Part shown: positions 48,137 to 56,956 of the stretch, in pieces
How the letters are laid out: every line of letters begins with the position of its first letter
Numbering within the stretch: the first letter of the stretch is position 1
Origin: Sphingobium sp. EM0848
GTDB lineage: Bacteria; Pseudomonadota; Alphaproteobacteria; Sphingomonadales; Sphingomonadaceae
Reading direction: 5' to 3'
NCBI RefSeq assembly: GCF_013375555.1
Contig: NZ_JABXWB010000001.1
Location: 1,302,001-1,366,000, forward strand
Length of the DNA: 64,000 nt
Notes under the pieces: model-generated
What the model was told of the DNA's origin: nothing
The model's database searches: none
The model's input: only the letters and a program-made list of their open reading frames with translations
Position numbers and translations under genes: made by a program

Positions 48137-49303
48137 ATGACAGAAAAAACCGTCGCATTGTTGGTCGCAGCAGGACAGGGGAATCGCGCGGGCGGCGAAA
48201 TTCCCAAGCAATTCCGTCTCATCGGGGGCAAGCCGGTCCTGGCGCATGCCGTCGATGCCCTGCTCGCCCATCCTGCTATCGATTCCGTCACGGTGGTGGT
48301 CGGCGCCGGTCAGGAAAGTGCCGCTCGAGCCGCCCTCGCCGGACGCCCCATCGCTGCCATTGTCGAAGGCGCCGACAGCCGCCGAGGGTCCGTCCGCGCG
48401 GGGCTCGAACAGATCGCCGGTTCCGGCGGCGCAGCGCGCATTCTCATTCATGACGCCGCCCGCCCCGCCCTCCCCGCTTCCGTCATTGACCGGCTGCTGG
48501 CCGCGCTGGAGCATGCGGTCGGCGCCATTCCCGTCCTTCCGGTCGCGGACACGCTGGTTCGCCATCAGGATAATCGCGCGGGCGAAGTCGCGAACCGCGA
48601 CGCACTCGCTCGGGTACAGACGCCCCAGGCATTCGATTTCAACACCGTGCTGGCCGCCCATCGCGCCTGGGACATTGCGCGGGAGGCGACGGACGACGCG
48701 CAGATGGTACGACATCAGGGCAGTGACGTCATGCTCGTGGCTGGAGACGAAAGGCTGGAAAAATTGACCTATCCGCAGGATTTCGCCCGCGCCGAGCGCA
48801 GCCTTGCCGCCGCGCGGAGCACCCGCGTCGGCATGGGCTATGATGTCCACCGTCTGGCCGACAAGGAGGAGCTTTGGTTGGGCGGCATCCAGATTCCCCA
48901 TGATCGCGGCCTTTCCGGCCACAGCGATGCAGATGTCGCGCTCCATGCGATTGTCGACGCGCTGCTAGGCGCGCTAGCCGAAGGAGACATTGGCAGCCAC
49001 TTCCCGCCCAGCGATCCGCAATGGCGCGGAGTCGCCTCTTCCCGTTTCCTGGAATATGCCGCCGAGCGTGTCGCGAAACGGGACGGCACCATCGAGCATG
49101 TCGACCTGACGATCATCTGCGAGGCGCCCAAGATCGGTCCGCATCGCGACGCCATGCGTGCACGGATCGCGGAAATCCTCGCCCTTCCGCTCGATCGGGT
49201 CAGCGTGAAGGCCACCACTACCGAGCGGTTGGGCTTCGCAGGCCGTCGCGAAGGAATTGCCGCACAGGCTGTTGCCACCCTCTCCCTGCCCACGCTATTC
49301 TGA
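48137..49303 (+). CDS. ispDF: Bifunctional IspD/IspF (MEP pathway)
   Basis: A fusion of 2-C-methyl-D-erythritol 4-phosphate cytidylyltransferase (residues about 1-225) and 2-C-methyl-D-erythritol 2,4-cyclodiphosphate synthase (about 230-388). IspD motifs: [30 protein letters not shown] and [10 protein letters not shown]. IspF motifs: [47 protein letters not shown] and the C-terminal [10 protein letters not shown]. The fusion is common in alphaproteobacteria. ATG 48137 is chosen because the long upstream frame overlaps dusB. It is divergent from dusB. Confidence 0.96.
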   Translation: MTEKTVALLVAAGQGNRAGGEIPKQFRLIGGKPVLAHAVDALLAHPAIDSVTVVVGAGQESAARAALAGRPIAAIVEGADSRRGSVRAGLEQIAGSGGAARILIHDAARPALPASVIDRLLAALEHAVGAIPVLPVADTLVRHQDNRAGEVANRDALARVQTPQAFDFNTVLAAHRAWDIAREATDDAQMVRHQGSDVMLVAGDERLEKLTYPQDFARAERSLAAARSTRVGMGYDVHRLADKEELWLGGIQIPHDRGLSGHSDADVALHAIVDALLGALAEGDIGSHFPPSDPQWRGVASSRFLEYAAERVAKRDGTIEHVDLTIICEAPKIGPHRDAMRARIAEILALPLDRVSVKATTTERLGFAGRREGIAAQAVATLSLPTLF

Positions 49304-49307
49304 CGCC

Positions 49308-49823
49308 ATGCCTGACAGCATCCTTCCCGCACCGCTTGTCGATCTTGCCGAGCGCGTCATCATCGCCAACCGCCGCGCCGGTCGTACCATTGCCGTGGCA
49401 GAAAGTTGCACCGGCGGCCTGGTTTCCGCAGCGCTGACTGAGATCGCCGGATCCTCGGAAGTGTTCGAGGCCGGATTTATAACCTATTCCAATGACATGA
49501 AGAGCGAACTTCTGAAAGTTTCGCAGGATGTCATTGAAACCTTCGGCGCGGTTTCCATCGCCACGGCGTGGGCGATGGCGCAGGGCGCGCTGAACAAGAG
49601 CCACGCCAATGTCGCCGTCGCCATCACCGGCATTGCCGGGCCCGGCGGCGGATCAGAGCAGAAGCCCGTCGGTACGGTCGTCTTTGCCCGCGCCGAGCGG
49701 GGCGGCAACCCCGACAAGGTCGTCGCCGACATGCATCATTTCGGGGATACTGGCCGGGGTGGCGTCCGCCTTCAGGCGGCGCTCTGCGCGCTCGAACTGC
49801 TGCTGCCCGAGTCGCCGGCGTAA
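49308..49823 (+). CDS. pncC: CinA-family nicotinamide-nucleotide amidase
   Basis: The 171-aa protein corresponds to the stand-alone C-terminal CinA domain, which deamidates NMN in NAD recycling. Motifs: [39 protein letters not shown] and [28 protein letters not shown] 49308 lies 4 bases after the ispDF stop. The last 52 bases overlap, tail to tail, the end of the opposing RatA/COQ10 gene. Confidence 0.92.
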   Translation: MPDSILPAPLVDLAERVIIANRRAGRTIAVAESCTGGLVSAALTEIAGSSEVFEAGFITYSNDMKSELLKVSQDVIETFGAVSIATAWAMAQGALNKSHANVAVAITGIAGPGGGSEQKPVGTVVFARAERGGNPDKVVADMHHFGDTGRGGVRLQAALCALELLLPESPA

Positions 49824-50245
49824 AGCTCTGCAGCACGGGTCTCGAAGGCGCCGATCATCTTGCGCAGCGCCTTGTCGAACACCTGCCCCGCGAGCATCTC
49901 GAACAGCTTGCTCTTGAATTCGAACTCGACTTCGAAGTCCACCAGCACACCGCCCTTGCCATCGTCGCGGAAGCTCCATTCATTGTGAAGATGCTTGAGT
50001 GGTCCGTCGAGATAATCGACGCGCACATGATCCGGCCGATGCTTGTGGACGCGGGAGGTGAAGCTCTCCTTGATCCCCTTGAACCCCACGATCATGTCCG
50101 CGATCATTTCCGACTCGCTGTCGGAGCGGACACGAATGGCACTGACCCAGGGCAGGAACTCGGGATAGGCTTCGACATTCGCCACCAGGTCGAACATCTG
50201 TTCGGGCGTATAGGGCAGCGGCCTTGTTTCGTTATGCTTGGGCAT
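49772..50245 (-). CDS. RatA/COQ10-like START-domain protein
   Basis: The 157-aa protein belongs to the polyketide-cyclase/START-like family containing yeast Coq10 (ubiquinone chaperone) and E. coli RatA. Features: [51 protein letters not shown] and [33 protein letters not shown]. In alphaproteobacteria it regularly accompanies lipA, and a coenzyme-Q-binding role is the more likely one. ATG 50245 is chosen; the upstream frame is lipA shadow. It ends in a serine-rich tail that overlaps pncC. Confidence 0.88.
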   Translation of the reverse strand: MPKHNETRPLPYTPEQMFDLVANVEAYPEFLPWVSAIRVRSDSESEMIADMIVGFKGIKESFTSRVHKHRPDHVRVDYLDGPLKHLHNEWSFRDDGKGGVLVDFEVEFEFKSKLFEMLAGQVFDKALRKMIGAFETRAAELYAGDSGSSSSSAQSAA

Positions 50246-50249
50246 CGGC

Positions 50250-51188
50250 TTATTTGGCGGCCTTTGCCAGTTGCGCCTCACGGGCTGCGCGCATTTCGGC
50301 AAAATCCTTGCCCGCATGATAGCTGGAGCGAGTGAGCGGACTCGAAGCGACCTGCAGAAAGCCCTTGGCCCGCGCAATCGCCGCATAGGCGTTGAACGCC
50401 GCCGGGGTCACGAATTCCATGACCTTGGCATGCTTCGGCGTCGGCTGGAGATACTGGCCCATGGTCAGGAAATCGATGTCGGCCGAGCGCATGTCGTCCA
50501 TGACCTGATGGACCTCCAGCCGTTCCTCGCCCAGTCCCAGCATGATGCCCGACTTGGTGAAGATCGACGGATCGAGCTTCTTCACCGTCTCCAGCAGACG
50601 CAGCGACGCGTAATAGCGAGCGCCGGGACGAATGGTCGGGTAGAGCCGGGGCACCGTCTCCAGATTATGGTTATACACGTCGGGCCGCGCTGCAACGATC
50701 ATCTCGACGGCCCGCTCATGTTTGTTGCGGAAATCGGGCGTCAGGATTTCGATGGTCGTGTCCGGCGTCGTGCGACGCAGCGCCTCGATCACCTTCACGA
50801 ACTGCGTCGCACCGCCATCGGGAAGGTCGTCGCGGTCGACCGAGGTGATGACGATATGTTCCAGCCCCATTTCCGCGCAGGCGTCGGCCAGATTCTGCGG
50901 CTCATTGGGATCGACCTTCCGTGGCATGCCGGTCTTGACGTTGCAGAAGGCGCAGGCGCGCGTGCAGACATCGCCCAAAATCATCACGGTCGCGTGCTTC
51001 TTGGTCCAGCATTCCCCGATATTCGGGCAAGCCGCCTCTTCACACACCGTCGCCAGCCCCTTGGCCCGCATCAGCTTGCGGGTTTCATTATAGCCGGGGC
51101 TGGTCGGCGCTTTCACCCGAATCCAGTCGGGTTTGCGGGTTCGCTCGGGTCGATCGGTCGGCACAGGGATCGGGGCAATATCGGTCAT
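50250..51188 (-). CDS. lipA: Lipoyl synthase
   Basis: Radical-SAM enzyme that inserts two sulfurs into octanoyl groups on lipoyl domains. The 312-aa protein has the auxiliary-cluster cysteines in [25 protein letters not shown], the radical-SAM CxxxCxxC in [13 protein letters not shown], and the C-terminal RSSYHAG segment with the serine ligand. ATG 51188 (MTDIAPIPV) is chosen; a GTG at 51215 would add nine residues. The RatA/COQ10 gene follows after 4 bases. Confidence 0.96.
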   Translation of the reverse strand: MTDIAPIPVPTDRPERTRKPDWIRVKAPTSPGYNETRKLMRAKGLATVCEEAACPNIGECWTKKHATVMILGDVCTRACAFCNVKTGMPRKVDPNEPQNLADACAEMGLEHIVITSVDRDDLPDGGATQFVKVIEALRRTTPDTTIEILTPDFRNKHERAVEMIVAARPDVYNHNLETVPRLYPTIRPGARYYASLRLLETVKKLDPSIFTKSGIMLGLGEERLEVHQVMDDMRSADIDFLTMGQYLQPTPKHAKVMEFVTPAAFNAYAAIARAKGFLQVASSPLTRSSYHAGKDFAEMRAAREAQLAKAAK

Positions 51189-51253
51189 GCGCCCCAGATA
51201 GCGATGCAGGGACACTCTTGCCAGCCCCTAGATTGTCCGGCACAGAGCGCGGC

Positions 51254-51904
51254 ATGACCGATTTCGCCGACATGCTCGCTGGCTATCGCCGCTTCCGCAA
51301 CACCGGTTGGGCGCAGCAGCGTGGGCGATGGGACGAACTAAACGAAGGGCAAAGCCCCCGCGTCATGGTCATCGCCTGTTCCGACAGCCGAGTCGACCCG
51401 ACCCAGATTTTCGACACCAGCCCCGGCGAGATTTTCGTGGTTCGTAACGTAGCCGCGCTGGTGCCGCCCTTCGAAACCAATCCCGGCCGCCATGGCGTGT
51501 CCGCCGCACTGGAATTTGCGGTGCAGGTGCTGAAAGTGGATGAGATCGTCGTCATGGGCCATGGCAAATGCGGCGGCTGCAAGGCTGCGCTGAGTCAGGC
51601 GCTGAAGGACTCGCCTCCGGGCGAAGGCGGCTTCATCCATAGCTGGATCGAACTGCTCGACGATGCGCGGGAAAAGGTCGTGGAGCGCTTCGGCGACGAT
51701 CGCGGCCGCGATGCCGAACGCGCCATGGAGCAGGAAGGGGTGAAGGTCAGCCTCGAAAACCTGCGCACCTTCCCCTGCGTCCGCAGCAAGGAACGCGACG
51801 GCGAACTCAAGCTGATCGGCGCCTTCTTCGCCATTGCCGACGGCCAGCTCCATCTGCTGGACGAGGCAAGCGGCGAATTTAACCCGGCACCGCTGGAGGC
51901 CTGA
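51254..51904 (+). CDS. Beta-class carbonic anhydrase
   Basis: The 216-aa zinc enzyme interconverts CO2 and bicarbonate. Zinc ligands and the Asp-Arg dyad are in VMVIACSDSRVDPTQIF and VMGHGKCGGCKAAL; the plant-type FVVRNVAALVPPF segment is also present. ATG 51254 follows AGAGCG and gives the family N-terminus. It is divergent from lipA and followed at once by the NYN gene (1-base gap). Confidence 0.94.
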   Translation: MTDFADMLAGYRRFRNTGWAQQRGRWDELNEGQSPRVMVIACSDSRVDPTQIFDTSPGEIFVVRNVAALVPPFETNPGRHGVSAALEFAVQVLKVDEIVVMGHGKCGGCKAALSQALKDSPPGEGGFIHSWIELLDDAREKVVERFGDDRGRDAERAMEQEGVKVSLENLRTFPCVRSKERDGELKLIGAFFAIADGQLHLLDEASGEFNPAPLEA

Positions 51905-51905
51905 C

Positions 51906-52643
51906 ATGACGGCGCCGATCCCCAGCGGCAATGTTGCCCTGCTGATCGACGCCGACAATGCTTCAGCCGACCATTTCGACCCGGTGCTGACCGTTCTGGC
52001 GGAACTGGGCACCGTCAACATCCGCCGCGCCTATGGCAATTGGAGCAAGCCTGCGCTCAAGGGCTGGGCCAGTCAGGCGGTGATGCAGGCCATCGAAACC
52101 CAGCAACAGTTCGACCTGACCAAGGGCAAGAACGCCACCGACATGAAGATGACGATCGACGCCATGGACCTGATGGCGAGCGGCCGTGTCACCGGCTTCG
52201 GCCTGATGTCAAGCGACAGCGATTTCACGCCGCTGGTCACGCGCATCCGGCAGGAAGGCATCCCGGTCTACGGCTTCGGATCGGCCAATACCCCGCAGGC
52301 CTTTCGCAGCGCCTGCACCCGCTTCATCGATGTCGGCGCGCTGACAAGCGCGCGGGAGGACGCCCCGGTCGAACCGACAGAGCCCGATGACAATCCCGAC
52401 GACGATGACGGCGCGGAGGTCGCGCCCGATCTCGTCAAGCTGCTGATCGACGCCTACAACGCCGTGAAACGCGACGATCAGGGCTTTGCCCGCCTCAGCG
52501 AAGTCGGCCAACTCGCCGGCAACCGCTCCAGCTTCGACACGCGCAATTACGGTTTCAAACGGCTGTCGGACCTTGTCCGCTCGATCAAGAATTTCAAAGT
52601 GGAAAGCCGCGATGGCCAGACCTGGATCAAGCGAGTCCACTAA
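51906..52643 (+). CDS. NYN-domain RNase-like protein with C-terminal LOTUS/OST-HTH domain
   Basis: The 245-aa protein has an N-terminal NYN (PIN-like, LabA/DUF88) domain: VALLIDADNAS, KGKNATDMKMTIDAMDLMASG and FGLMSSDSDFTPLVTRIRQEG supply the acidic metal-binding residues. An acidic linker (EPTEPDDNPDDDDGAE) leads to a winged-helix LOTUS/OST-HTH domain (LVKLLIDAYNAVKRDDQGFARLSEVGQLAG ... YGFKRLSDLVRSI). Such proteins are predicted RNA-processing nucleases; LOTUS domains bind RNA, reportedly G-quadruplex structures in some cases. The RNA target is unknown. The stop overlaps the acylphosphatase start (TAATG). Confidence 0.88.
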   Translation: MTAPIPSGNVALLIDADNASADHFDPVLTVLAELGTVNIRRAYGNWSKPALKGWASQAVMQAIETQQQFDLTKGKNATDMKMTIDAMDLMASGRVTGFGLMSSDSDFTPLVTRIRQEGIPVYGFGSANTPQAFRSACTRFIDVGALTSAREDAPVEPTEPDDNPDDDDGAEVAPDLVKLLIDAYNAVKRDDQGFARLSEVGQLAGNRSSFDTRNYGFKRLSDLVRSIKNFKVESRDGQTWIKRVH

Positions 52644-52924
52644 TGGCGGTCATCGCCCGCCATCTGATGATCCTTGGCCGGGTTCAGGGCGTATTCTATC
52701 GAAACTGGACCGTGGAAGCGGCAAGCAAATTGGGCCTCGCCGGCTGGGTTCGCAACCGCATCGACGGCAGCGTGGAAGCGCTGGTGGAGGGGCCGCAGGA
52801 CGCTGTGGAGCAATTCATTGCCCTTGCGCATGAAGGCCCGCCGGCCGCTCGCGTTGCGCGGATCGACTCTCAGGATATGGCGCCTGAAGGCCTCACATCC
52901 TTCCAGAAGCGGCCAAGCTGCTGA
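52643..52924 (+). CDS. acyP: Acylphosphatase
   Basis: The 93-aa protein hydrolyses acyl phosphates. The catalytic Arg lies in ILGRVQGVFYRNW near residue 18 and the Asn in GWVRNRIDGSVEALVEGP near residue 36; the length matches the family. It is translationally coupled to the NYN protein by a one-base overlap and is the last gene of the carbonic anhydrase-NYN-acylphosphatase unit. Confidence 0.93.
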   Translation: MAVIARHLMILGRVQGVFYRNWTVEAASKLGLAGWVRNRIDGSVEALVEGPQDAVEQFIALAHEGPPAARVARIDSQDMAPEGLTSFQKRPSC

Positions 52925-52946
52925 TCCTTGGCTTATCCCTGATCGA

Positions 52947-52980
52947 ATAAAAAAAAGGCCGATCCCAAGGGGACCGGCCT
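52947..52980 (-). terminator. Rho-independent terminator downstream of ettA (also faces acylphosphatase)
   Basis: On the minus strand an 11-bp stem (AGGCCGGTCCC / GGGATCGGCCT, with one G-U pair) is followed by nine or more T. The A-C mismatch on the plus strand versus G-U pairing on the minus strand indicates selection for the minus-strand RNA. It lies about 135 bases after the ettA stop. Confidence 0.85.
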
Positions 52981-53114
52981 GAAAGTTTTAGGAGAGGATG
53001 CCTGAAAGGCACTCCCTATGTGCGGTGCAGCACGTTATTTCGCAAGTGCGAAAGACGAAACCTTCATTGCAATGATTGCAACCGGGTTATCGTCCACGCG
53101 ATGCACCACTCAAA
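52981..53114 (-). ncRNA. Candidate small RNA or long structured 3' UTR of ettA
   Basis: Between the ettA stop and its terminator lie about 130 non-coding bases containing a series of short hairpins on the minus strand: TTGCAATCATTGCAA, CTTTCGCACTTGCGAAA, GTGCTGCACCGCAC and GTGCCTTTCAGGCA. After these comes a pyrimidine-rich single-stranded piece with CCTCTCCT, which resembles an anti-Shine-Dalgarno sequence. This is the appearance of an Hfq-dependent small RNA processed from, or started inside, the 3' UTR. No promoter could be fixed. Confidence 0.35.
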
Positions 53115-54800
53115 TCAGCGGGTCAGCTTCTTATAGGCAAGCCGCGTCGGACGATCCGCCGCATCGCCCAGACGACGGCGCTTGTCCTCTTCATACATTT
53201 CGAAATTGCCTTCGAACCATTCGACATGGCTGTCGCCCTCAAAGGCTAGGATGTGAGTTGCCAGACGGTCGAGGAAGAAACGGTCGTGGCTGATGACCAC
53301 GGCGCAGCCCGCGAAATTCTCGATGGCTTCTTCCAAAGCCGCCAGCGTTTCGACGTCAAGGTCGTTGGTCGGTTCGTCGAGCAGCAGCACATTGCCGCCC
53401 TTCTTCAGCATCTTGGCGATGTGGACGCGATTGCGCTCACCGCCCGACAGCTTGCCGACATTCTTCTGCTGGTCCTGCCCCTTGAAATTGAAGGCGCCGA
53501 CATAGGCGCGGGTCGACATGTCGTGACCGTTGACCTTCACATAATCGAGGCCGTCGGACACTTCTTCCCAGACATTCTTCGACGGATCGAGATGGTCACG
53601 GCTCTGGTCGACATAGCCCAGACGCACGGTCGAACCGATATCGATCTCACCCGAATCGGGCTGTTCCTGCCCGGTGATGATCTTGAACAGCGTCGACTTA
53701 CCCGCGCCGTTCGGCCCGATCACGCCGACAATGCCGCCCGGCGGCAGCATGAAGGACAGGTTTTCGAACAGCAGCTTGTCGCCATAGGCCTTCGAGATAT
53801 TCTTGGCCTCGATCACCTTGCCGCCCAGACGCTCGGGCACCTGAATGACGATCTGCGCCTTGCCGGGCGTACGGTTTTCCTGCGCGGCGACCAGCTCCTC
53901 GAACTTCTTGATACGCGCCTTGGACTTGGTCTGGCGACCTTTGACACCGGCGCGAATCCATTCCAGCTCGTCCTTGATCGCCTTCTGGCGGCCGGATTCC
54001 TCACGGGATTCCTGCTCCAGACGCTGTGCTTTCTTTTCGAGGTAAGTGGAATAATTGCCCTCGTAGGGGAAATATTTTCCGCGATCGAGTTCGAGGATCC
54101 AACCCACGACATTATCGAGGAAATAGCGGTCGTGGGTGATCATCAGCACCGCGCCCGCATATTCCTTGAGATGGTTTTCCAGCCACTCGACGCTCTCGGC
54201 ATCCAGATGGTTGGTCGGTTCGTCGAGCAGCAGGATGTCCGGCTTCTGGATCAGCAGGCGAGTCAACGCGATACGGCGCTTTTCACCGCCCGACAGGCTG
54301 TCGACCGGCCAGTCCGAAGGGGGGCAGCGCAGCGCCTCCATCGCGATCTCAAGCTGGTTGTCCAGCGTCCAGCCGTCGACCGCATCGATCTGCTCCTGCA
54401 ACGTGCCCATTTCCTCCATGAGCGCGTCGAAATCGGCATCTTCCGGCGGATCGGCCATGATCATGCTGATCTCGTTGAAGCGGTCCATCTTGTCCGCAAT
54501 CTCGCGGGCGCCGTCCTTGACGTTCTCAAGGACGTTCTTGCTCGGGTCGAGCTGCGGCTCCTGCGGCAGATAGCCGACGGTGATATTCTCGCCGGGCCAC
54601 GCCTCGCCGGTGAAATCCTTGTCGATGCCGCCCATGATCTTCATCAGCGTCGACTTGCCCGCGCCGTTGGGGCCGACGATGCCGATCTTGGCGCCGCGAT
54701 AGAATTGCAGATTGATGGCGTTAAGCACCGGCTTCTGGGCGCCGGGAAAACTCTTGGTCATGTTTTTCATGACAAAGGCATATTGCGATGAGGCGGACAT
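53115..54800 (-). CDS. ettA: Energy-dependent translational throttle protein EttA (ABC-F ATPase)
   Basis: ABC-F protein that binds the ribosomal E site and gates translation according to the ATP/ADP ratio. The 561-aa protein has two ABC domains: first Walker A GIVGPNGAGKSTLMKIM and signature SLSGGEKRRIALTRLL with LLLDEPTNHLD; second Walker A GVIGPNGAGKSTLFKI and signature KLSGGERNRVHIAKML with LLLDEPTNDLD. The P-site tRNA interaction linker (ARIKKFEELVAAQENRT) separates them and the arm insertion is in domain 1. Length is as in E. coli (555 aa). Confidence 0.95.
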   Translation of the reverse strand: MSASSQYAFVMKNMTKSFPGAQKPVLNAINLQFYRGAKIGIVGPNGAGKSTLMKIMGGIDKDFTGEAWPGENITVGYLPQEPQLDPSKNVLENVKDGAREIADKMDRFNEISMIMADPPEDADFDALMEEMGTLQEQIDAVDGWTLDNQLEIAMEALRCPPSDWPVDSLSGGEKRRIALTRLLIQKPDILLLDEPTNHLDAESVEWLENHLKEYAGAVLMITHDRYFLDNVVGWILELDRGKYFPYEGNYSTYLEKKAQRLEQESREESGRQKAIKDELEWIRAGVKGRQTKSKARIKKFEELVAAQENRTPGKAQIVIQVPERLGGKVIEAKNISKAYGDKLLFENLSFMLPPGGIVGVIGPNGAGKSTLFKIITGQEQPDSGEIDIGSTVRLGYVDQSRDHLDPSKNVWEEVSDGLDYVKVNGHDMSTRAYVGAFNFKGQDQQKNVGKLSGGERNRVHIAKMLKKGGNVLLLDEPTNDLDVETLAALEEAIENFAGCAVVISHDRFFLDRLATHILAFEGDSHVEWFEGNFEMYEEDKRRRLGDAADRPTRLAYKKLTR

Positions 54801-54901
54801 GGTTCGCGCGAGCTCCGAAAGTCAGACAGATAAAATCCGGGCGGAGTTAGCGGAGCCCAAGCGCGTTGGCAAATGGGCGTTGCCTCGCTAAGCCTTGATC
54901 C

Positions 54902-56278
54902 ATGCAGAAAATCCGATCGGGCACGCTGGCCGCCCTTTTCCTCGGCAGCATCTTCACCCCCGCCCTGCCCCTCGCCGCCGCGCCATCCCCGGTGGAAACG
55001 ATTCGCACGGCGGCCTTGACCGATGGGGTCGCGATGGACTTCACCGAAGGTCTGACCACAGAAGTCGGCCCCCGCCCGGCCGGCACCCCTCAAGAGGCCC
55101 GCGCCCGCGAATGGGCCGTGGCAAAGCTCAAGAGCCTCGGCTTCTCCAACGTCCGTGCCGAACCCTACACCATGCCCGTCTGGCTGCGCGGTCATGATGA
55201 AGTGCGCGTGCTTTCGCCCTTCCCCCAAAATCTGGTCGTTGCCGCGCTGGGCAACAGCGCCTCGACGCCGGACAAGGGAATCGAGGGCGAAGTCGCCTAT
55301 TTTCCGACCCTCGCCGACCTTGAAGCCGCGCCCGAAGGCAGCCTTAAGGGCAAAATCGCCTTCGTCAGCCACGCCATGCACGCGACGCAGGACGGCAGTT
55401 CCTATGGCTATTTCGGCGCGACCCGCCGCCAGGGACCCAGCATCGCGTCGAAGAAAGGCGCCATCGCCATATTGATCCGCTCCATCGGCACCGACCATCA
55501 CCGCCAGCCCCATACGGGGGTCCAGATGTGGGCCGATGGCGTCAAGCCGATCCCTGCCGCGGCCCTTAGCGTGCCGGATGCCGAACAACTGGCCCGCATG
55601 ATTTCACGTGGCCAAGCGATCCGCCTGCACCTGACGCTGACGTCGAAGATGCTGAAGGATCAGCCCTCAGGCAATGTCATCGCCGAAATCCCCGGCAGCG
55701 ATCCCAAGGCGGGCGTGGTCGTTGCCGCCTGCCATCTCGACAGTTGGGATCAGGGCACGGGCGCCATTGATGACGGCGCTGGTTGCGGCATCGTTGCAGC
55801 GGCTGCGCTGCAAGCCGCAAAGGCCGGACCGCTCCGCCGCACCATCCGCGTGCTCATGGCGGGCGCGGAAGAGGTGGGCGGCAATGGCGGCCGTGCCTAT
55901 TTCGACGCCCATGGCAAGGAACCGCACGCCATGGCGATGGAATCGGATTTCGGCGCAGACCGCGTATGGCGTGTCGATTTCAAGCTACCGCAGGGCCATG
56001 ACGCCCTCGCCCGCCGGATCGCTTCCGGTCTTGCACCGCTCGGCGTCGGCACCAGTCGATCGCCCGCCGGCGGAGGTTCCGACATCGAACCGCTGGTCAA
56101 GGCAGGCGTTCCCGTGATCGATCTCCAGCAAGACGGCACCCGCTATTTCGACATTCACCACACGCCCGACGATACATTGGACAAGATCGATCCGGCACAA
56201 CTGCAGCAGAATGTCGCGGCTTGGACGGTTGCACTTTTTGAAATCGCAAATGCGCCGGAATCGCTAGGCGTTAACTGA
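54902..56278 (+). CDS. M28-family metallopeptidase (carboxypeptidase Q-like), exported
   Basis: The 458-aa precursor has a signal peptide (MQKIRSGTLAALFLGSIFTPALPLAAA), a PA-domain-like insertion and a zinc peptidase domain with the di-zinc ligands in AACHLDSWDQGTGAIDDGAG, MAGAEEVGGNGG and MESDFGADRV, and a distal His in YFDIHHTPDDTLDKID. It is probably a periplasmic aminopeptidase or dipeptidase. Divergent from ettA; no partner gene is obvious. Confidence 0.9.
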   Translation: MQKIRSGTLAALFLGSIFTPALPLAAAPSPVETIRTAALTDGVAMDFTEGLTTEVGPRPAGTPQEARAREWAVAKLKSLGFSNVRAEPYTMPVWLRGHDEVRVLSPFPQNLVVAALGNSASTPDKGIEGEVAYFPTLADLEAAPEGSLKGKIAFVSHAMHATQDGSSYGYFGATRRQGPSIASKKGAIAILIRSIGTDHHRQPHTGVQMWADGVKPIPAAALSVPDAEQLARMISRGQAIRLHLTLTSKMLKDQPSGNVIAEIPGSDPKAGVVVAACHLDSWDQGTGAIDDGAGCGIVAAAALQAAKAGPLRRTIRVLMAGAEEVGGNGGRAYFDAHGKEPHAMAMESDFGADRVWRVDFKLPQGHDALARRIASGLAPLGVGTSRSPAGGGSDIEPLVKAGVPVIDLQQDGTRYFDIHHTPDDTLDKIDPAQLQQNVAAWTVALFEIANAPESLGVN

Positions 56279-56355
56279 ACTTTTATTGTAGACAACTGCT
56301 TGTCGCGTGATTCTGTCGCTTCACCGACGCAGAAAAGCATTGATTTGTGCAGCGC

Positions 56356-56400
56356 ACACGTTAATGCGGGTCGCTCGCGTAGGTCACGAATTTAACGTGT
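56356..56400. promoter_or_regulatory. Inverted repeat upstream of the small lipoprotein gene
   Basis: 9-bp perfect inverted repeat ACACGTTAA (56356-56364) and TTAACGTGT (56392-56400) with 27 bases between, 35 bases before the lipoprotein start. It could be a repressor or activator site, or the stem of a leader RNA. Confidence 0.35.
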
Positions 56401-56434
56401 CTGACGCGGCAAAATGCTATGGGAGCCGTACACA

Positions 56435-56650
56435 ATGAAGAAGATCGCTGTTGTTTTCGCTTCGGCCGGCCTGATGGCCCTCGCCGCTTGCGGTGAGAAG
56501 CCGGCCAACGAGACCGCGAACGCTTCGAACGCTGTTGTCGAGAACGTTGTCGAAAACGCCGCTAACGCTGCTGACAACGCTGCGAACGCTGCTGACAACG
56601 CCGCGAACGCTGCTGCGAACGTTGCGGGCAACGCTGCGAACGCCAAGTAA
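56435..56650 (+). CDS. Small Ala/Asn-repeat lipoprotein
   Basis: The 71-aa protein starts with a lipoprotein signal peptide (MKKIAVVFASAGLMALAAC, lipobox LAAC). The mature part is almost only Ala, Asn, Asp, Glu and Val, with copies of ENAANAADNAANAADNAANAA-like heptads that predict a continuous amphipathic helix, resembling the repetitive logic of Lpp-type lipoproteins. A GGGAG site precedes the ATG. It is followed by a strong terminator. I know of similar entericidin-like or Lpp-like small lipoproteins but do not assign it. Confidence 0.8.
   Translation: MKKIAVVFASAGLMALAACGEKPANETANASNAVVENVVENAANAADNAANAADNAANAAANVAGNAANAK
56556..56643 (+). repeat. Short tandem repeats inside the lipoprotein gene
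   Basis: Repeated units around AACGCTGCTGACAACGCTGC code for ANAADNA heptads. Near-identical copies suggest growth by slippage or unequal crossover. Confidence 0.6.
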
Positions 56651-56673
56651 TCTTCGCTTCAGCGAGATTTTCG

Positions 56674-56708
56674 AAAGGGCGGATCGTCTGGGACGGTCCG
56701 CCCTTTTT
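56674..56708 (+). terminator. Rho-independent terminator of the lipoprotein gene
   Basis: 15-bp stem AAAGGGCGGATCGTC / GACGGTCCGCCCTTT (one G-U pair) with a 3-nt loop, ending in TTTTT, 24 bases after the stop. Confidence 0.9.
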
Positions 56709-56780
56709 CTATGCCTCGCATATCCGCATAAAAGCTGGATTGACGGGCGCCCCACTTCGCCGCTAAGGCCGCCCTCGCGC

Positions 56781-56857
<77 letters not shown>

Positions 56858-56956
56858 CCCCTTTCCCAAAACCGGAAAAGCCACCGCCACCGGACCTTCC
56901 ACAACTCCGGCAGCGATGACTTCTCCGTCAGGGACAGCAACAACCGCCCCTAATGG

